A stretch of DNA of 64,000 nt from Streptomyces sp. WAC08241 (GTDB taxonomy: Bacteria > Actinomycetota > Actinomycetes > Streptomycetales > Streptomycetaceae), in contig CP042279.1 of assembly GCA_007858575.1 (NCBI GenBank), positions 682,001 to 746,000 on the forward strand, written 5' to 3'. Position 1 is the first letter of the stretch. Every line of letters starts with the position of its first letter. Made by a program: the position numbers and the translations under genes. The notes beneath the pieces are model-generated. The model had not been told where the DNA came from. It made no database searches and saw only the letters and a list, made by a program, of their open reading frames with translations. This document shows positions 1 through 9,606 of the stretch, in pieces.

Positions 1-1457
1 CCCGGCCCGCGCCCGGCGCCCCGAGGACCTCCGGGTCGCCGCTCAGGACCAGGCGGCAGCCGTCCGGCAGCGACTCCACGAGCGTCGCGGCCGTCTCCAC
101 GTCCACCTGCGGCGCGTCGAGCACCACCAGCAGGTCCAGGACGAAGGCCCCGTCCTCGTCCCGGCCCGGCCCGGCCGTCCCGGACAGCAGGGCGGCGACC
201 GTCACGGCCTCCGTCCCCGCGGCGCCGAGCGCCCGCCGCCCGCCGTCGGAGTGGACCGCTACCAGGGCGCGGAGGCCCCGCTCGCGCGCCTTCGCCGCGA
301 GCGCCACCGGCTCGGCGCGGGCGGCCTCGCCGCCGGTGTGCAGGACGAGGCCGTGCGCACCGGCGGCGCGCTCCAGCTCGGAGCCCTCCCAGGCGTCGGC
401 CGTCGCCGTCCTGACCAGACGGGCGAGGCCCTCCGCGAGGCTCTCCTCCGCGAGCGCGTAGCGGTCGAGGCCGAGCAGCGCGGGCGGCTCCTCGCCGCTC
501 TCCCCGCTCCCGTCCGTGCCCTCGCCGGACTCCTCCGCCTGCTCCTCCGTCTCCTCCGGGGCCTCCCGCTCCTCCCTGGAAGAGGTGGACCGCCCCTCGG
601 AGACCGCCGTGTCGACCGCCTCCCCGGGATCGGGCACGGAGTGCGCGGCGAGCCCGGCGCGCACGGTCCCGACCTCTGGCGGTGTGCCCCTGGAGCGCGG
701 CCCGCTCCAGGAGCCACACGGTGAGGGCGACCGTCCGGCGCGGGTCGCCGGGGCCGCAGTCGGGCCCTAGCAGCGCCCGCGCGAAGCCGTCGGCCTGCTC
801 CGGCCGCACCCCGCCACCGCGAGGAGCTGCCAGGGGTCGTCGAGCAGCACCCCGGCCGCGCCCTCGCCGAGCGCGGCGGCCGCCGGTCCGGCCAGCGCCT
901 CGGGGCGCCGCCCCGGGCCAGGACCTCGCGGACGGCGGCCGCGGTGGCGGGTGCCGGGCGGTCGCCCGCTCCGGTGCGGGGGCCGGGGGCCGCCACCGGG
1001 GCGGGCTCGGGGACGGAGGGCCGGGGCGCCGGCTCGGCCGCCTCGTAGAAGGAGCTGCCCTTGGCCGCGCCGCCTCCACGGCCCGGACCGCCGCGAGGAG
1101 GTCCGCCGCGGTGCCGCTCAGCTTGGTGCCGGCCGCGACCGGCCGCCCTTCTCGGCCTTCCGCGCCTCGATCTTCGCCCGCAGCTCCCGCTGCGCGGCCA
1201 GCTCGGCCTGCGCCTCGCTCGGTCCGGGCGCGCCGGAGTCCCCGCCGTCGCCGGTTCCCCGGCCGGCTCCTCGGCGGACTCGGCCCGCTCCTCGGAGGCC
1301 CCTCCGGCCTCCTCGGCGGCGTCGGACCCCCTGCGGCATCGGTCCCTCCGACGCCGTCGGGTTCTCCGGCGGCCGCCCCGGCCCCCTCCCGTACGTCCTC
1401 GGCGGGCTCCACGTCCTCGGGTGCCTCGGGCGCGGTCTCCCCGGAAGGCTCGGTCAC
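1..1457 (-). CDS. RecD-like helix-hairpin-helix ATPase, truncated by window edge
   Basis: The gene runs leftward off the window, so only the N-terminal two thirds or so is present. It starts at a GTG (1457) whose bases overlap the TGA of the upstream aldo/keto reductase as GTGA, indicating translational coupling. The first roughly 110 codons are acidic and Pro/Ala-rich. A helical segment (SEAQAELAAQRELRAKIEAR) and a helix-hairpin-helix-like stretch (DPWQLLAVAGVRPEQADGFA) follow. Near the edge, LLVVLDAPQVD followed by LPDGCRLVLSGDP resembles the Walker B and motif III region of RecD/exodeoxyribonuclease V alpha-type helicases. A Walker A could not be confirmed because several frameshifts interrupt the reading. 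The likely role is DNA end processing or repair. The family assignment comes from recalled Streptomyces homologues and is inference; the alternative is a generic AAA ATPase. Confidence 0.5.
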   Translation of the reverse strand, partial: MTEPSGETAPEAPEDVEPAEDVREGAGAAAGEPDGVGGTDAAGGPTPPRRPEGPPRSGPSPPRSRPGNRRRRGLRRARTERGAGRAGRAAGAAGEDRGAEGREGRPVAAGTKLSGTAADLLAAVRAVEAARPRAAPSTRRPSRRPGPPSPSPPRWRPPAPAPERATARHPPPRPPSARSWPGAAPRGAGRTGGRRARRGRGRGAARRPLAAPRGGGVRPEQADGFARALLGPDCGPGDPRRTVALTVWLLERAALQGHTARGRDRARRARRALRARSRGGGRHGGLRGAVHLFQGGAGGPGGDGGAGGGVRRGHGRERGERRGAARAARPRPLRARGGEPRGGPRPSGQDGDGRRLGGLRAGARRRCARPRPAHRRRGRPRRAGGARGEGARAGPPRPGSGPLRRRAAGARRRGDGGRDGRRPAVRDGRAGPGRGRGLRPGPAGGARRAAGGRGDGRDARGVAAGRLPPGPERRPGGPRGAGRGP

Positions 1458-2431
1458 AAGGTGCTCCAGTCGTGATCCGGATAGCGGTGCACGGGCGCCG
1501 ACACGTCGTTCAGCGCCCGGCAGATCTCGTCAGGAAGACTAAGGGTCTCCACCGACAACGCGGCCGTGAGCTGGCGCGTCGTGCGCGCGCCGACGATCGG
1601 GGCGGTCACCCCGGGCCGGTCGCGGACCCAGGCGAGAGCGCCATGGAGCGGGGTCGTCGCGAGGCCGTCGGCCGCCGTCGTCACCGCGTCCACGATCCGG
1701 CTCGCCGCGTCGTCCAGGTACGGCTCCACGAAGGGCGCCATCCTCTCCGAGGCGCCCTGCGAGTCCGCCGGCGTCCCGCTCCGGTACTTCCCGGTCAGGA
1801 CGCCGCGCCCCAGCGGCGAGGAGGGCAGCAGGCCTATGCCGAGGTCCATGGCGGCCGGCAGCACCTCGCGCTCCACGCCCCGCTGGAGCAGCGAGTACTC
1901 CAGTTGCGCGCCCGCCAGCCGGGTCCGGTCCCCGCCGAGCTGCCAGGTGCCCGCCTTGGCGAGCTGCCAGCCGCAGAAGTTCGCCACGCCCGCGTACCGG
2001 GCCCGTCCGCTGCGCACGGCGATGTCGAGCGCCTGGAGGGACTCCTCCAGGGGCGTGTGCGGGTCGAAGGCGTGCAGTTGCCACAGGTCCACGTGGTCCG
2101 TGCCGAGCCGGGCGAGGGAGGCGTCGAGCGCGGCGAGCAGGTGTCCGCGCGAGCCGTCCGTGCGCCGGTCGGGGTCGGGGACGCTGCCCGCCTTGGTCGA
2201 CAGGACGAGGTCCTGCCGGGGCACGAGGCGTTCCACGAGGCGCCCGAGCAGGTACTCCGCCTCGCCCCCGCCGTACACGTCGGCGGTGTCCACGAGCGTG
2301 CCGCCGGCGTCCCAGAACGCCTTCAGTTGCTCGGCGGCGTCGTGCTCGTCGGTGTCCCGGCCCCAGGTGAGGGTGCCGAGTCCGATGCGCGACACGCGCA
2401 GGCCCGTACGTCCGAGATGCCTCTGCTCCAT
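1454..2431 (-). CDS. Aldo/keto reductase
   Basis: Intact 325-residue AKR-family protein, one of the few unbroken genes here. It starts MEQRHLGRTGLRVSRIGLG, the usual AKR N-terminus. All four catalytic tetrad positions can be read: Asp and Tyr in VDTADVYGGGEAEYLLG, Lys in LVLSTKAG and His in LWQLHAFDP. It should be a cytosolic NADPH-dependent TIM-barrel reductase acting on an unidentified aldehyde or ketone. The C-terminus (HRYPDHDWSTL) overlaps the start of the RecD-like gene by four bases, so the two are probably one transcript. The substrate cannot be predicted from sequence. Confidence 0.9.
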   Translation of the reverse strand: MEQRHLGRTGLRVSRIGLGTLTWGRDTDEHDAAEQLKAFWDAGGTLVDTADVYGGGEAEYLLGRLVERLVPRQDLVLSTKAGSVPDPDRRTDGSRGHLLAALDASLARLGTDHVDLWQLHAFDPHTPLEESLQALDIAVRSGRARYAGVANFCGWQLAKAGTWQLGGDRTRLAGAQLEYSLLQRGVEREVLPAAMDLGIGLLPSSPLGRGVLTGKYRSGTPADSQGASERMAPFVEPYLDDAASRIVDAVTTAADGLATTPLHGALAWVRDRPGVTAPIVGARTTRQLTAALSVETLSLPDEICRALNDVSAPVHRYPDHDWSTL

Positions 2432-2560
2432 GGGCGCGAGATTACTGGCCGGGGCACCACGCGGAGAGGGCCTGTGGACAACCACGTCCTGTCGGCGGCG
2501 CCGACCGCGCGCTAGAGTCCGGCCCACAGAGACGTTACCGATGGGTAAGGGGTGCGTGGA

Positions 2561-3609
2561 ATGCGGCTCGGCATCAACCTCGGCTACTGGGGCGCCGGTA
2601 TGGACGGCGACAACCTCGCCGTCGCGCAGGAGGCGGACCGCCTCGGCTACGACGTCTGCTGGGCCGCCGAGGCCTACGGCTCGGACGCGCCCACCGTCCT
2701 CGCCTGGGTCGCGGCGAAGACCGAGCGGATCGACGTCGGCTCCGCGATCATGCAGATCCCGGCCCGGCAGCCCGCCATGACGGCGATGACCGCCGCCACC
2801 CTCGACTCGCTCAGCGGCGGCCGCTTCCGCCTCGGCCTCGGCGTCTCCGGACCCCAGGTCTCCGAGGGCTGGTACGGCGTGAAGTTCGACAAGCCGCTCG
2901 CCCGGACCCGCGAGTACGTCGAGATCGTCCGCAGGGCCATGACCCGCGAGCGGCTCAGCTACGACGGCGAGCACTGGACCCTGCCGCTCCCGGACGGTCC
3001 CGGCAAGCCCCTCAAGCTCACCGTGCACCCGCAGCGCGAGCACATCCCGCTCTACATCGCCGCGATCGGCCCCAAGAACCTGGAGCAGACCGGCGAGATC
3101 GCCGACGGCGCCCTGCTGATCTTCCCCTCCGCCGACCACCTGGAGGACACGGCCCTGCGGCACATCCGCGCGGGCCGCGAGAAGGCCGGCCTGACCATGG
3201 ACGGCTTCGACGTCTGTCCCACCGTGCCGCTCGCCCTCGGCGACGACGTCGACGCGCTCGCCGACGTGTTCCGGCCGTACACCGCCCTCTACGTCGGCGG
3301 CATGGGCAGCCGCAAGCAGAACTTCTACAACCAGCTCGCGCGGCGCATGGGGTACGAGAAGGAGGCCGCCGAGGTACAGGACAAGTACCTGGCCGGCGAC
3401 AAGACGGGGCCGCGGCCGCCGTGCCGCACTCGCTGATCGACCGCACCACCCTGCTCGGATCCGTCGAGCGGATCGCCGACCGGATGGCGGCCTACGCCGC
3501 CGCCGGGGTCACCACCCTCACCGTCGCCCCGGCCGGCTTCACCCTCGACGAGCGGGTGGCGGCCCTGCGGGCGGGCGTCGAGGCGCTGGAGCGGGCCGGG
3601 CTGGCCTGA
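2561..3609 (+). CDS. LLM-class F420-dependent oxidoreductase
   Basis: About 350 residues, beginning MRLGINLGYWGAGMDGDNLA. An AAGGGG lies eight bases before this ATG, so I prefer it to the in-frame GTG nine bases upstream. The luciferase-like TIM barrel is clear (EADRLGYDVCWAAEAYGSDA, SGGRFRLGLGVSGPQV). The Gly-rich stretch and overall form match actinobacterial F420-dependent oxidoreductases rather than FMN monooxygenases. A one-base deletion in a G run near 3405 breaks the frame. The reading resumes as VPHSLIDRTTLLGSVERIAD and ends at LERAGLA. It is divergent from the aldo/keto reductase. The substrate is unknown. Confidence 0.85.
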
Positions 3610-3926
3610 CGGCGCCGACGGCTCCGTACGTGACGCGCCGACGGCCCTGCGCGTGACGCGCCGACGGCTCCGTACGCGTGTCCCGTACGGAGCCGTCGGA
3701 GAAGCCTGCGGCCGTGGTGGGGGCTCGGGGTCTTCCCCGCCACGGCCGTCACGCAGCACAACGGCTCCGGCGGGCCCCTGGTTACGCCCTCGGGGCTCAC
3801 TCTTTCGGCCGAACCGTTCCCGCCCCCGTGTTGCCCGCCGTTCCGGACCGGACTTGACTCGTTCTTCCCGGACGCGGTGCTCCCCGGACGTACCGGAGTG
3901 CGAACGTCCGCACGGAGGTGGCGGCG
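3610..3926. other. Intergenic region with three 23-bp tandem repeats and a long hairpin
   Basis: This 317-base gap holds no gene. Positions 3612-3634, 3635-3657 and 3658-3680 are three imperfect 23-base tandem copies beginning gcgccgacgg. The third copy forms the left half of a perfect 16-bp stem (3661-3676 with 3684-3699, 7-base loop), a plausible terminator for the upstream oxidoreductase gene. The right half, 3700-3926, presumably holds the promoter of the ferritin-like gene. A TTGACT hexamer at about 3855 is a weak -35 candidate, but no convincing -10 was found. Confidence 0.7.
3661..3699 (+). terminator. Perfect 16-bp hairpin, probable terminator
   Basis: Arms 3661-3676 (ccgacggctccgtacg) and 3684-3699 pair perfectly around a 7-base loop, about 50 bases after the oxidoreductase stop. 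There is no T tract, which is usual for Streptomyces terminators. Confidence 0.6.
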
Positions 3927-4711
3927 ATGCTCACGGCCAAGGGCCTGTTCCAGGAAATCATCGACGACGACGAGTCCTTCCGGCTCTTCTGTTCGATCGC
4001 GGCGAGCGGCGAGGCCCAGGGCGGCTGGGAGAACGCCCGGATCGCGGCCCTCGTCGCCCCCGGGATGCGCGACCTCGCGCCCAAGATCACCCGACACGGC
4101 GCCGACGAGGACAAGCACGGCCGGATCTTCAACGCGTTGATGAAGAAGCGCGGCCTCGAACCCGTCCCGGTGCCCCCGACACCGACTACACGATGCTGCT
4201 CGAACAGCGCGGCATCGGCCTCGCGCACGACAAGCTCCGCCGCGACGAGCCGCTGACCGAGCGGGACATCATCGTCTACCTCGCCCACAGCCGGGTCACC
4301 GAGCAGCGGGCGGCCGACCAGATGGACATGCTCGTCACGTACTTCGGGGACCACCCCGAACTGGGCAAGGCCATCCACATGATCGACAACGACGAGGCCA
4401 ACCACCTCGCCTACTGTCACGAGGAACTGCTCCGGCTCGCCCGCCAGGGCCACGGCCGGCTGATCCAGCGGACCCTGCGCGAGTCCGCCCTGGTCGAGAT
4501 CCAGGTCTACCGCGACGTCAGCCTCGCCGTGATGCGCCACATGGGCCGCATCCTGAAGTGGCCCGGGCCCAAGGCCCTCGCCCTCGCCGCCGGCATCCAC
4601 GGCATGTACGCGTACGAGCGCGCCGCCGGGTGGCACAAGATGATCGACCTCAGGATGCCCGAACGGCGCGACGCCCTCGGCGGCCCGGCGACCCCCGCCC
4701 CCGCCTTCTGA
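3927..4711 (+). CDS. Ferritin-like di-iron domain protein
   Basis: About 261 residues. The ATG at 3927 has GGAGGT seven bases upstream, so it is preferred to the GTG at 3918. The sequence is all-helical with two DExxH-type pairs: DEDKHGRIFNALM in the first half and DNDEANHLAYCHEEL in the second, plus Glu in SGEAQGGWENAR and HSRVTEQRAADQM. This spacing matches a four-helix ferritin-like fold with a di-iron site, as in rubrerythrin-type or DUF455-like proteins. A probable role is iron handling, oxidative stress or a di-iron oxidation, but no substrate can be named. One base is missing from a C run near 4176 (expected VPVPPDTDYTMLL). The gene is convergent with the CorA gene. Confidence 0.75.
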
Positions 4712-4747
4712 GGCCCGCCGGGCGGGCCGGGCGCGGCGGGAGCGGTC

Positions 4748-5739
4748 CTACATCCAGCCGCGCCGCTTGAACATCCGGTACAGGACGACGACGATCCCCG
4801 TCATCACGACGATCACCGCCGGATAGCCCATCCCCCAGCGCAGCTCCGGCATGTGCTCGAAGTTCATGCCGTAGATCCCCGCGACCATGGTGGGGACCGC
4901 CGCCATGGCCGCCCACGCCGAGATCTTCCGCATGTCGTCGTTCTGCCGCACCCCCATCTGCGCCAGATGGGCCGAGAGCACGTCGGACAGGAGCCGGTCC
5001 AGGCCCTCCACCTGGTCGTTGGAGCGCAGCAGGTGGTCGTTGACGTCCCGGAAGAACGGCTGGGCGTGCTCCTCCACGAACGGCACCGAACCGGTCGTCA
5101 GACGGGCCATCGGACCGGCCAGCGGACCGCTGGCCCGCCGGAACTCCAGGACCTGCCGCTTCGCCGTGTAGATCCGCGCCGCCGTGTTGGAGGCCGCTTC
5201 CCGCTGGGCGCGAAGACGTCCGCCTCCAGCTCCTCCAGGTCCACCTGGAGCTCGCCCGCGACCTCCAGGTAGTGGTCCACGATCGCGTCGCTCACCGCGT
5301 ACAGGACCGCCGTCGGACCGTGCTTCAGGACCTCCGGGTCGGCTCTCCAGGCGCCGGCGCACCTGCGCCAGCGGGGCCCCCTCGCCGTGCCGGACCGTGA
5401 CCACGAACGAGTCGCCCACGAACACCATCAGCTCGCCCGAGGAGACCCGGTCGCTCTCCGGCTCGTACACGACCGGCTTGAGCACCACGAAGAGCGAGTC
5501 GTCGTATACCTCCAGCTTGGGCCGCTGGTGGGCCTTCAGGGCGTCCTCGACGGCCAGGGGTGCAGCGCGAACTCCGAGGCGACGTGGTCGAACTCCGCCT
5601 CGGTGGGTTCGTGCAGGCCCACCCACAGGAACGCGTCGCCCTTCGACCGCGCCTCCTCCAGGGCGTCCGAGAGGTCGGCGGGGCCGTCCGTACGGCGCCC
5701 GTCCCGGTAGATGGCAGAGTCCACGATCACGGGGCGCAT
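4748..5739 (-). CDS. CorA-family magnesium/cobalt transporter
   Basis: About 330 residues. The C-terminus contains the diagnostic YGMNFEHMPELRWGMGYP (GMN motif in the first membrane helix loop) followed by a second hydrophobic helix (PAVIVVMTGIVVVLYRMF) and a basic tail (KRRGWM). The cytosolic N-domain reads IVDSAIYRDGRRTDGPADLS and FLWVGLHEPTEAEFDHVA. It should form a pentameric divalent-cation channel in the cytoplasmic membrane. The start may be ATG 5739 or GTG 5730, since a GGGGGAG lies better placed for the latter. Frameshifts near 5208, 5345 and 5562 split the gene. Confidence 0.9.
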
Positions 5740-5920
5740 TCTCCCCCGAACGGCTCCGCCATGCACGCGTACGCACCCCCGCGGATCCCGGACGCCGGCC
5801 ACGCGCGCGTACGGAGGCCGGGGGACGGGCTCGGGCCGAGCCCGGCCCTCCTTCCCCACGCGTGCGCGTGCGGCGGCCGGGGAGACGGGCCCGCTCCGGG
5901 CACCGCCTAGGCTGGCCGCC

Positions 5921-6606
5921 ATGGCCACGCTGATCCTCGTCCGGCACGGACGCTCCACCGCCAACACCTCCGGGGTCCTCGCCGGACGCACACCCGGGAT
6001 CGCGCTCGACGAGCGCGGGCCGCGCAGGCCGCCGCGCTCCCCGGGCGCCTCGCGGACGTCCCGCTCGCCGCCGCCGTCTCCAGCCCCTCCAGCGCTGCCG
6101 GGAGACCCTGCGGCCCCTCCTCGACGCCCGCCCGGACCTCCCGTTCCACGTCGAGGAGCGGATCAACGAGTGCGACTACGGCGACTGGTCGGGCCGCAAG
6201 CTCGCCGAGCTCAACGACGAGCCCCTGATGGAGGTCGTCCAGGCGCACGCCTCCGCCGCCGCCTTCCCCGGCGGCGAGTCCATGCGCGCGATGCAGAACC
6301 GCGCCGTCGAGGCCGTACGGGACTGGAACGCGCGGATCGAGGCCGAGCACGGCGAGGACGCCTGCTACGTCATGTGCTCCCACGGCGACATCGTCAAATC
6401 GCTCGTGGCGGACGCCCTCGGCCTCCACCTCGACCTCTTCCAGCGCGTCCACGTCGACCCCTGCTCGGTCACCGTCATCCGCTACACGCGCCTGCGTCCC
6501 TTCCTCCTCCGGCTCGGCGACACGGGGACTTCGCCGGATTCGCCCCCGCGAGCGTCCCGGGGACGGCGGGGCGGCCGAGGTCGGTGGCGGTGCGGGCGCA
6601 CCGTGA
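5921..6606 (+). CDS. Histidine phosphatase family protein
   Basis: About 228 residues beginning MATLILVRHGRSTANTSGVL. The RHG motif supplies the phosphorylated His. The second catalytic His is in CYVMCSHGDIVKSLVAD, and NECDYGDWSGRKLAEL and FPGGESMRAMQNRAVEA are typical of phosphoglycerate-mutase-like phosphatases. Indels near 6022, 6095, 6528 and 6552 disrupt it, and I place the stop at 6604-6606. It is the first gene of a conserved actinobacterial set (phosphatase, DUF3090, SCO1664 family) leading to mshC. The order matches Rv2135c-Rv2134c-Rv2133c near Rv2130c in Mycobacterium tuberculosis, as I recall it. Its substrate is unknown. TAGGCT at 5908-5913 is a plausible -10 very close to the start. 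Confidence 0.85.
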
Positions 6607-6673
6607 TCCCTTCGCGCAGTAGGGTGGACGCGCCGTTGTAGTACGACCGTCGAGACGCAAGGGAGCCGGGAAC

Positions 6674-7263
6674 GTGTCCCGTCAGGTGTTCCTCTACGAC
6701 CCACCGGAGCGTTTCGTGGCCGGCACGGTCGGACTGCCTGGCCGCCGTACGTTCTTCCTCCAGGCGTCCGCCGGCGGCCGGGTCACCAGCGTCGCCCTGG
6801 AGAAGATGCAGGTCGCCGCCCTCGCCGAGCGCATCGACGAACTCCTGGACGAGGTCGTGCGGCGCACCGGCGGCAACGCGCCCGTGCCCGCCGTCGCCCC
6901 CGTCGAGATCGCGGACACCGCCCCCTCGACGCGCCCGTCGAGGAGGAGTTCCGGGTCGGCACCATGGCGCTCGCCTGGGACGGCGAGGAACAGCGCATGA
7001 TCGTCGAGGCGCAGGCCCTCGTGGAGCTCGACGCGGACTCCGAGGAGGATCTCGCCGAGGCCGAGGAGCGGCTGCTCCAGGACGAGGAGAACGGCCCGCC
7101 GATGCTCCGGGTCCGCCTCACCGGCGCCCAGGCCCGGGCCTTCGCCAAGCGGGCCCTGGACGTCGTCAACGCCGGCCGCCCGCCGTGCCCGCTGTGCAGC
7201 CTGCCGCTCGACCCCGAGGGGCACGTCTGCCCCCGCCAGAACGGATACCGCCGCGGAGCATGA
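6674..7263 (+). CDS. DUF3090 family protein
   Basis: About 196 residues from GTG 6674 (MSRQVFLYDPPERFVAGTVG). This N-terminus is typical of DUF3090, an actinobacterial family of unknown function. The C-terminus carries a four-cysteine knuckle, CPLCSLPLDPEGHVCPRQNG, suited to binding zinc. A one-base indel near 6925 shifts the frame between IADTAP and EEEFRVGTMALAW. The stop overlaps the next start as ATGA, so expression is coupled to the SCO1664-family gene. The conserved pairing with the phosphatase and the kinase-like protein suggests a shared but unestablished function. Confidence 0.85.
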
Positions 7264-8062
7264 GCAGCCCCCAGACCCTGCCGGGCGCGGACCTGCTCGC
7301 CCGCGGTGAGCTGACCGTGCGCGGCCGGATCCGCGAGGCCTCCAACGCCGTCCTGTACTGCTCCGTCGCGTACGAGGGCCGGGAGGCGGCCTGTGTCTAC
7401 AAGCCGGTCGCGGGGAGCGGCCCCTGTGGGACTTCCCCGACGGGAACCTCGCCCGGCGCGAGGTCGCCGCGTACGAGGTGTCCGAGGCCACCGGCTGGGG
7501 CCTGGTCCCGCCGACGGTGCTCCGCGACGGCCCGTACGGCGAGGGCATGGTCCAACTGTGGATCGAGGCCGACCCCGGGGCGCGGCTCCTGGCCCTCACC
7601 GAGGACGAGGAGCCGGGAGAGGGCTGGAAGGCCGTCGGGGAGGCCGAGGTCGGCGAGGGCCGCACCGCCCTCCTCGTCCACGCCGACACCCCCGGACTGC
7701 GGCGGCTCGCCGTCCTGGACGCCGTGATCAACAACGGCGACCGCAAGGGCGGCCACCTGCTGCCGGCCCCCGGCGGACACCTGTACGGCATCGACCACGG
7801 GGTCACCTTCCACGTCAAGGACAAACTGCGCACCCTGCTGTGGGGATGGGCGGGCGAGGAACTGCCCGCCGAGGCGGTCGAGGCCCTGGACCGCCTCGGC
7901 CCGGCCCTGGCGCCCGGAGCGCCGCTCTCCACCCGACTGGCCGAACTGCTCACCGGCGCCGAGGTGGCGGCGGTACGCGCCCGCGTGGCGGCCCTGCGGG
8001 CGGGCGGACGGCACCCGGAGCCCTCGGGGCAGTGGCCCGCCCTCCCCTGGCCGCCTGTCTGA
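7260..8062 (+). CDS. SCO1664-family protein with PI3/4-kinase-like motifs
   Basis: About 268 residues, start overlapping the DUF3090 stop. The family is annotated in actinobacteria as the SCO1664 family and described as distantly related to phosphatidylinositol 3/4-kinases. Visible support is a possible nucleotide-contacting Lys in ACVYKPVAGE, a catalytic-loop-like VINNGDRKGGHLL, and IDHGVTFH where kinases have the metal-binding DFG-like motif. The true substrate is unknown and may be a protein or small molecule. A missing base near 7415 (expected KPVAGERPLWDFPDG) breaks the frame. It is last in the phosphatase-DUF3090-kinase-like run, just ahead of mshC. Confidence 0.85.
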
Positions 8063-8266
8063 GAACCGCCGTCCCGAGCTTCGTTCCGGGCCCCGTGCGG
8101 CCCACCTGCCCCAAGGGTTCGACCGAAAGGTTTCGGCCAAGCCGTGCCGGGTGGAGAGGCCCCTCCGGGGAGACGCACGCACGCATTCGTCCCGCAAGAA
8201 CGCCTAATAGGTCAAGATCCCGGATCCGGTTCGTATCCGGAACACCTGTCCGGTTACGCTCGGGTC

Positions 8267-9492
8267 ATGCATGCCTGGCCCGCTTCTGAGGTCCCCGCCC
8301 TTCCCGGCAAGGGCCGCGACCTCCGGATCCACGACACCGCGACCGGCGGACGAGTCACCCTCGTCCCCGGTCCCGTCGCCCGCATCTACGTCTGCGGCAT
8401 CACCCCGTACGACGCGACCCACATGGGTCACGCGGCGACCTACAACGCGTTCGACCTCGTGCAGCGCGTGTGGCTCGACACCAAGCGGCAGGTTCACTAC
8501 GTCCAGAACGTGACGGACGTGGACGACCCCTCCTGGAGCGCGCGATCCGCGACGGCGTGGACTGGTCGGCCTCGCCGAGCGCGAGACCGCCCTCTTCCGC
8601 GAGGACATGACCGCCCTGCGGATGCTGCCCCGCGGCACTACATCGGCGCGGTCGAGGCCATACCGGGCATCGTCCCGCTCGTCGAGCGCCTGCGGGACGC
8701 CGGCGCCGCCTACGAGCTCGACGGCGACGTCTACTTCTCCGTCGACGCCGACCCGCACTTCGGCGAGGTCTCGCACTACGACGCCGAGCTGATGCGCCAC
8801 CTCTCCGCCGAGCGCGGCGGCGACCCCGAGCGCCCCGGCAAGAAGAACCCGCTCGACCCGATGCTCTGGATGGCCGCCCGCGAGGGCGAGCCGAGCTGGG
8901 ACGGCGGCAGCCTCGGCGCGGGCCGCCCCGGCTGGCACATCGAGTGCGTCGCCATCGCCCTCGACCACCTCGGCATGGGCTTCGACGTGCAGGGCGGCGG
9001 CTCCGACCTGATCTTCCCGCACCACGAGATGGGCGCCTCGCACGCCCAAGCCCTCACCGGCGAGTTCCCGATGGCCAAGGCGTACGTCCACGCCGGCATG
9101 GTCGCCCTCGACGGCGAGAAGATGTCCAAGTCCAGGGGCAACCTGGTCTTCGTCTCGAAGCTGCGCCGCGACGGCGTCGACCCGGCCGCGATCCGGCTCG
9201 CGCTCCTCTCCCACCACTACCGCGCCGACTGGGAGTGGACCGACCGGATCCTCCAGGACGCCGTGGAGCGCCTCGGCCGCTGGCGCGCCGCGGTCTCCCG
9301 CCCCGACGGGCTGCCCGCCGACGCCCTCGTCGAGGAGATCCGCGAGGCCCTCGCCGACGACCTCGACGCACCGGCCGCGCTCGCCGCGGTCGACCGCTGG
9401 GCCGAGCGCCAGACGGCCGGGGCGGCACCGACGAATCCGCTCCCGGACTCGTCTCCCGCGCCGTCGACGCGCTCCTGGGCGTCGCCCTGTAG
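8267..9492 (+). CDS. mshC: L-cysteine:1D-myo-inositol 2-amino-2-deoxy-alpha-D-glucopyranoside ligase
   Basis: MshC joins cysteine to GlcN-inositol using ATP, the penultimate step of mycothiol synthesis in the cytosol. It is a class I cysteinyl-tRNA-synthetase relative without the anticodon domain, and the ~408-residue length fits. The start is [20 protein letters not shown]. The HIGH-like site is in [20 protein letters not shown] and the KMSKS loop is exact in [14 protein letters not shown]. Zinc ligands are available in [17 protein letters not shown] and the IFPHHEMG histidines. Four one-base deletions in G/C runs (near 8528, 8560, 8630, 9420) fragment it. About 200 gene-free bases precede it, so it may have its own promoter. 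Confidence 0.95.
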
Positions 9493-9606
9493 GGACGCCG
9501 CCGTACGACTCCTTTCCGGCCAACCGCCCTTGGACTTCCGTGCGAAGTCCGGGGGCGGTTCCGTTTTGCCCTGTCGCGATGCTCGATTCTGCGCTAAAGA
9601 GGCTCC

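Noticed and set aside
3612..3680. CRISPR array
   Set aside because: Repeats are directly adjacent without spacers, few and imperfect; no cas genes are near.
4748..6166. Long open frames opposite or beside real genes, e.g. 4748-6166 minus upstream extension, 9540-12707 alternate plus frame, 59109-61178 minus
   Set aside because: They are composition shadows of high-GC codons; their translations are Arg/Pro/Gly/Ala-rich without motifs, while another frame carries a clear family.
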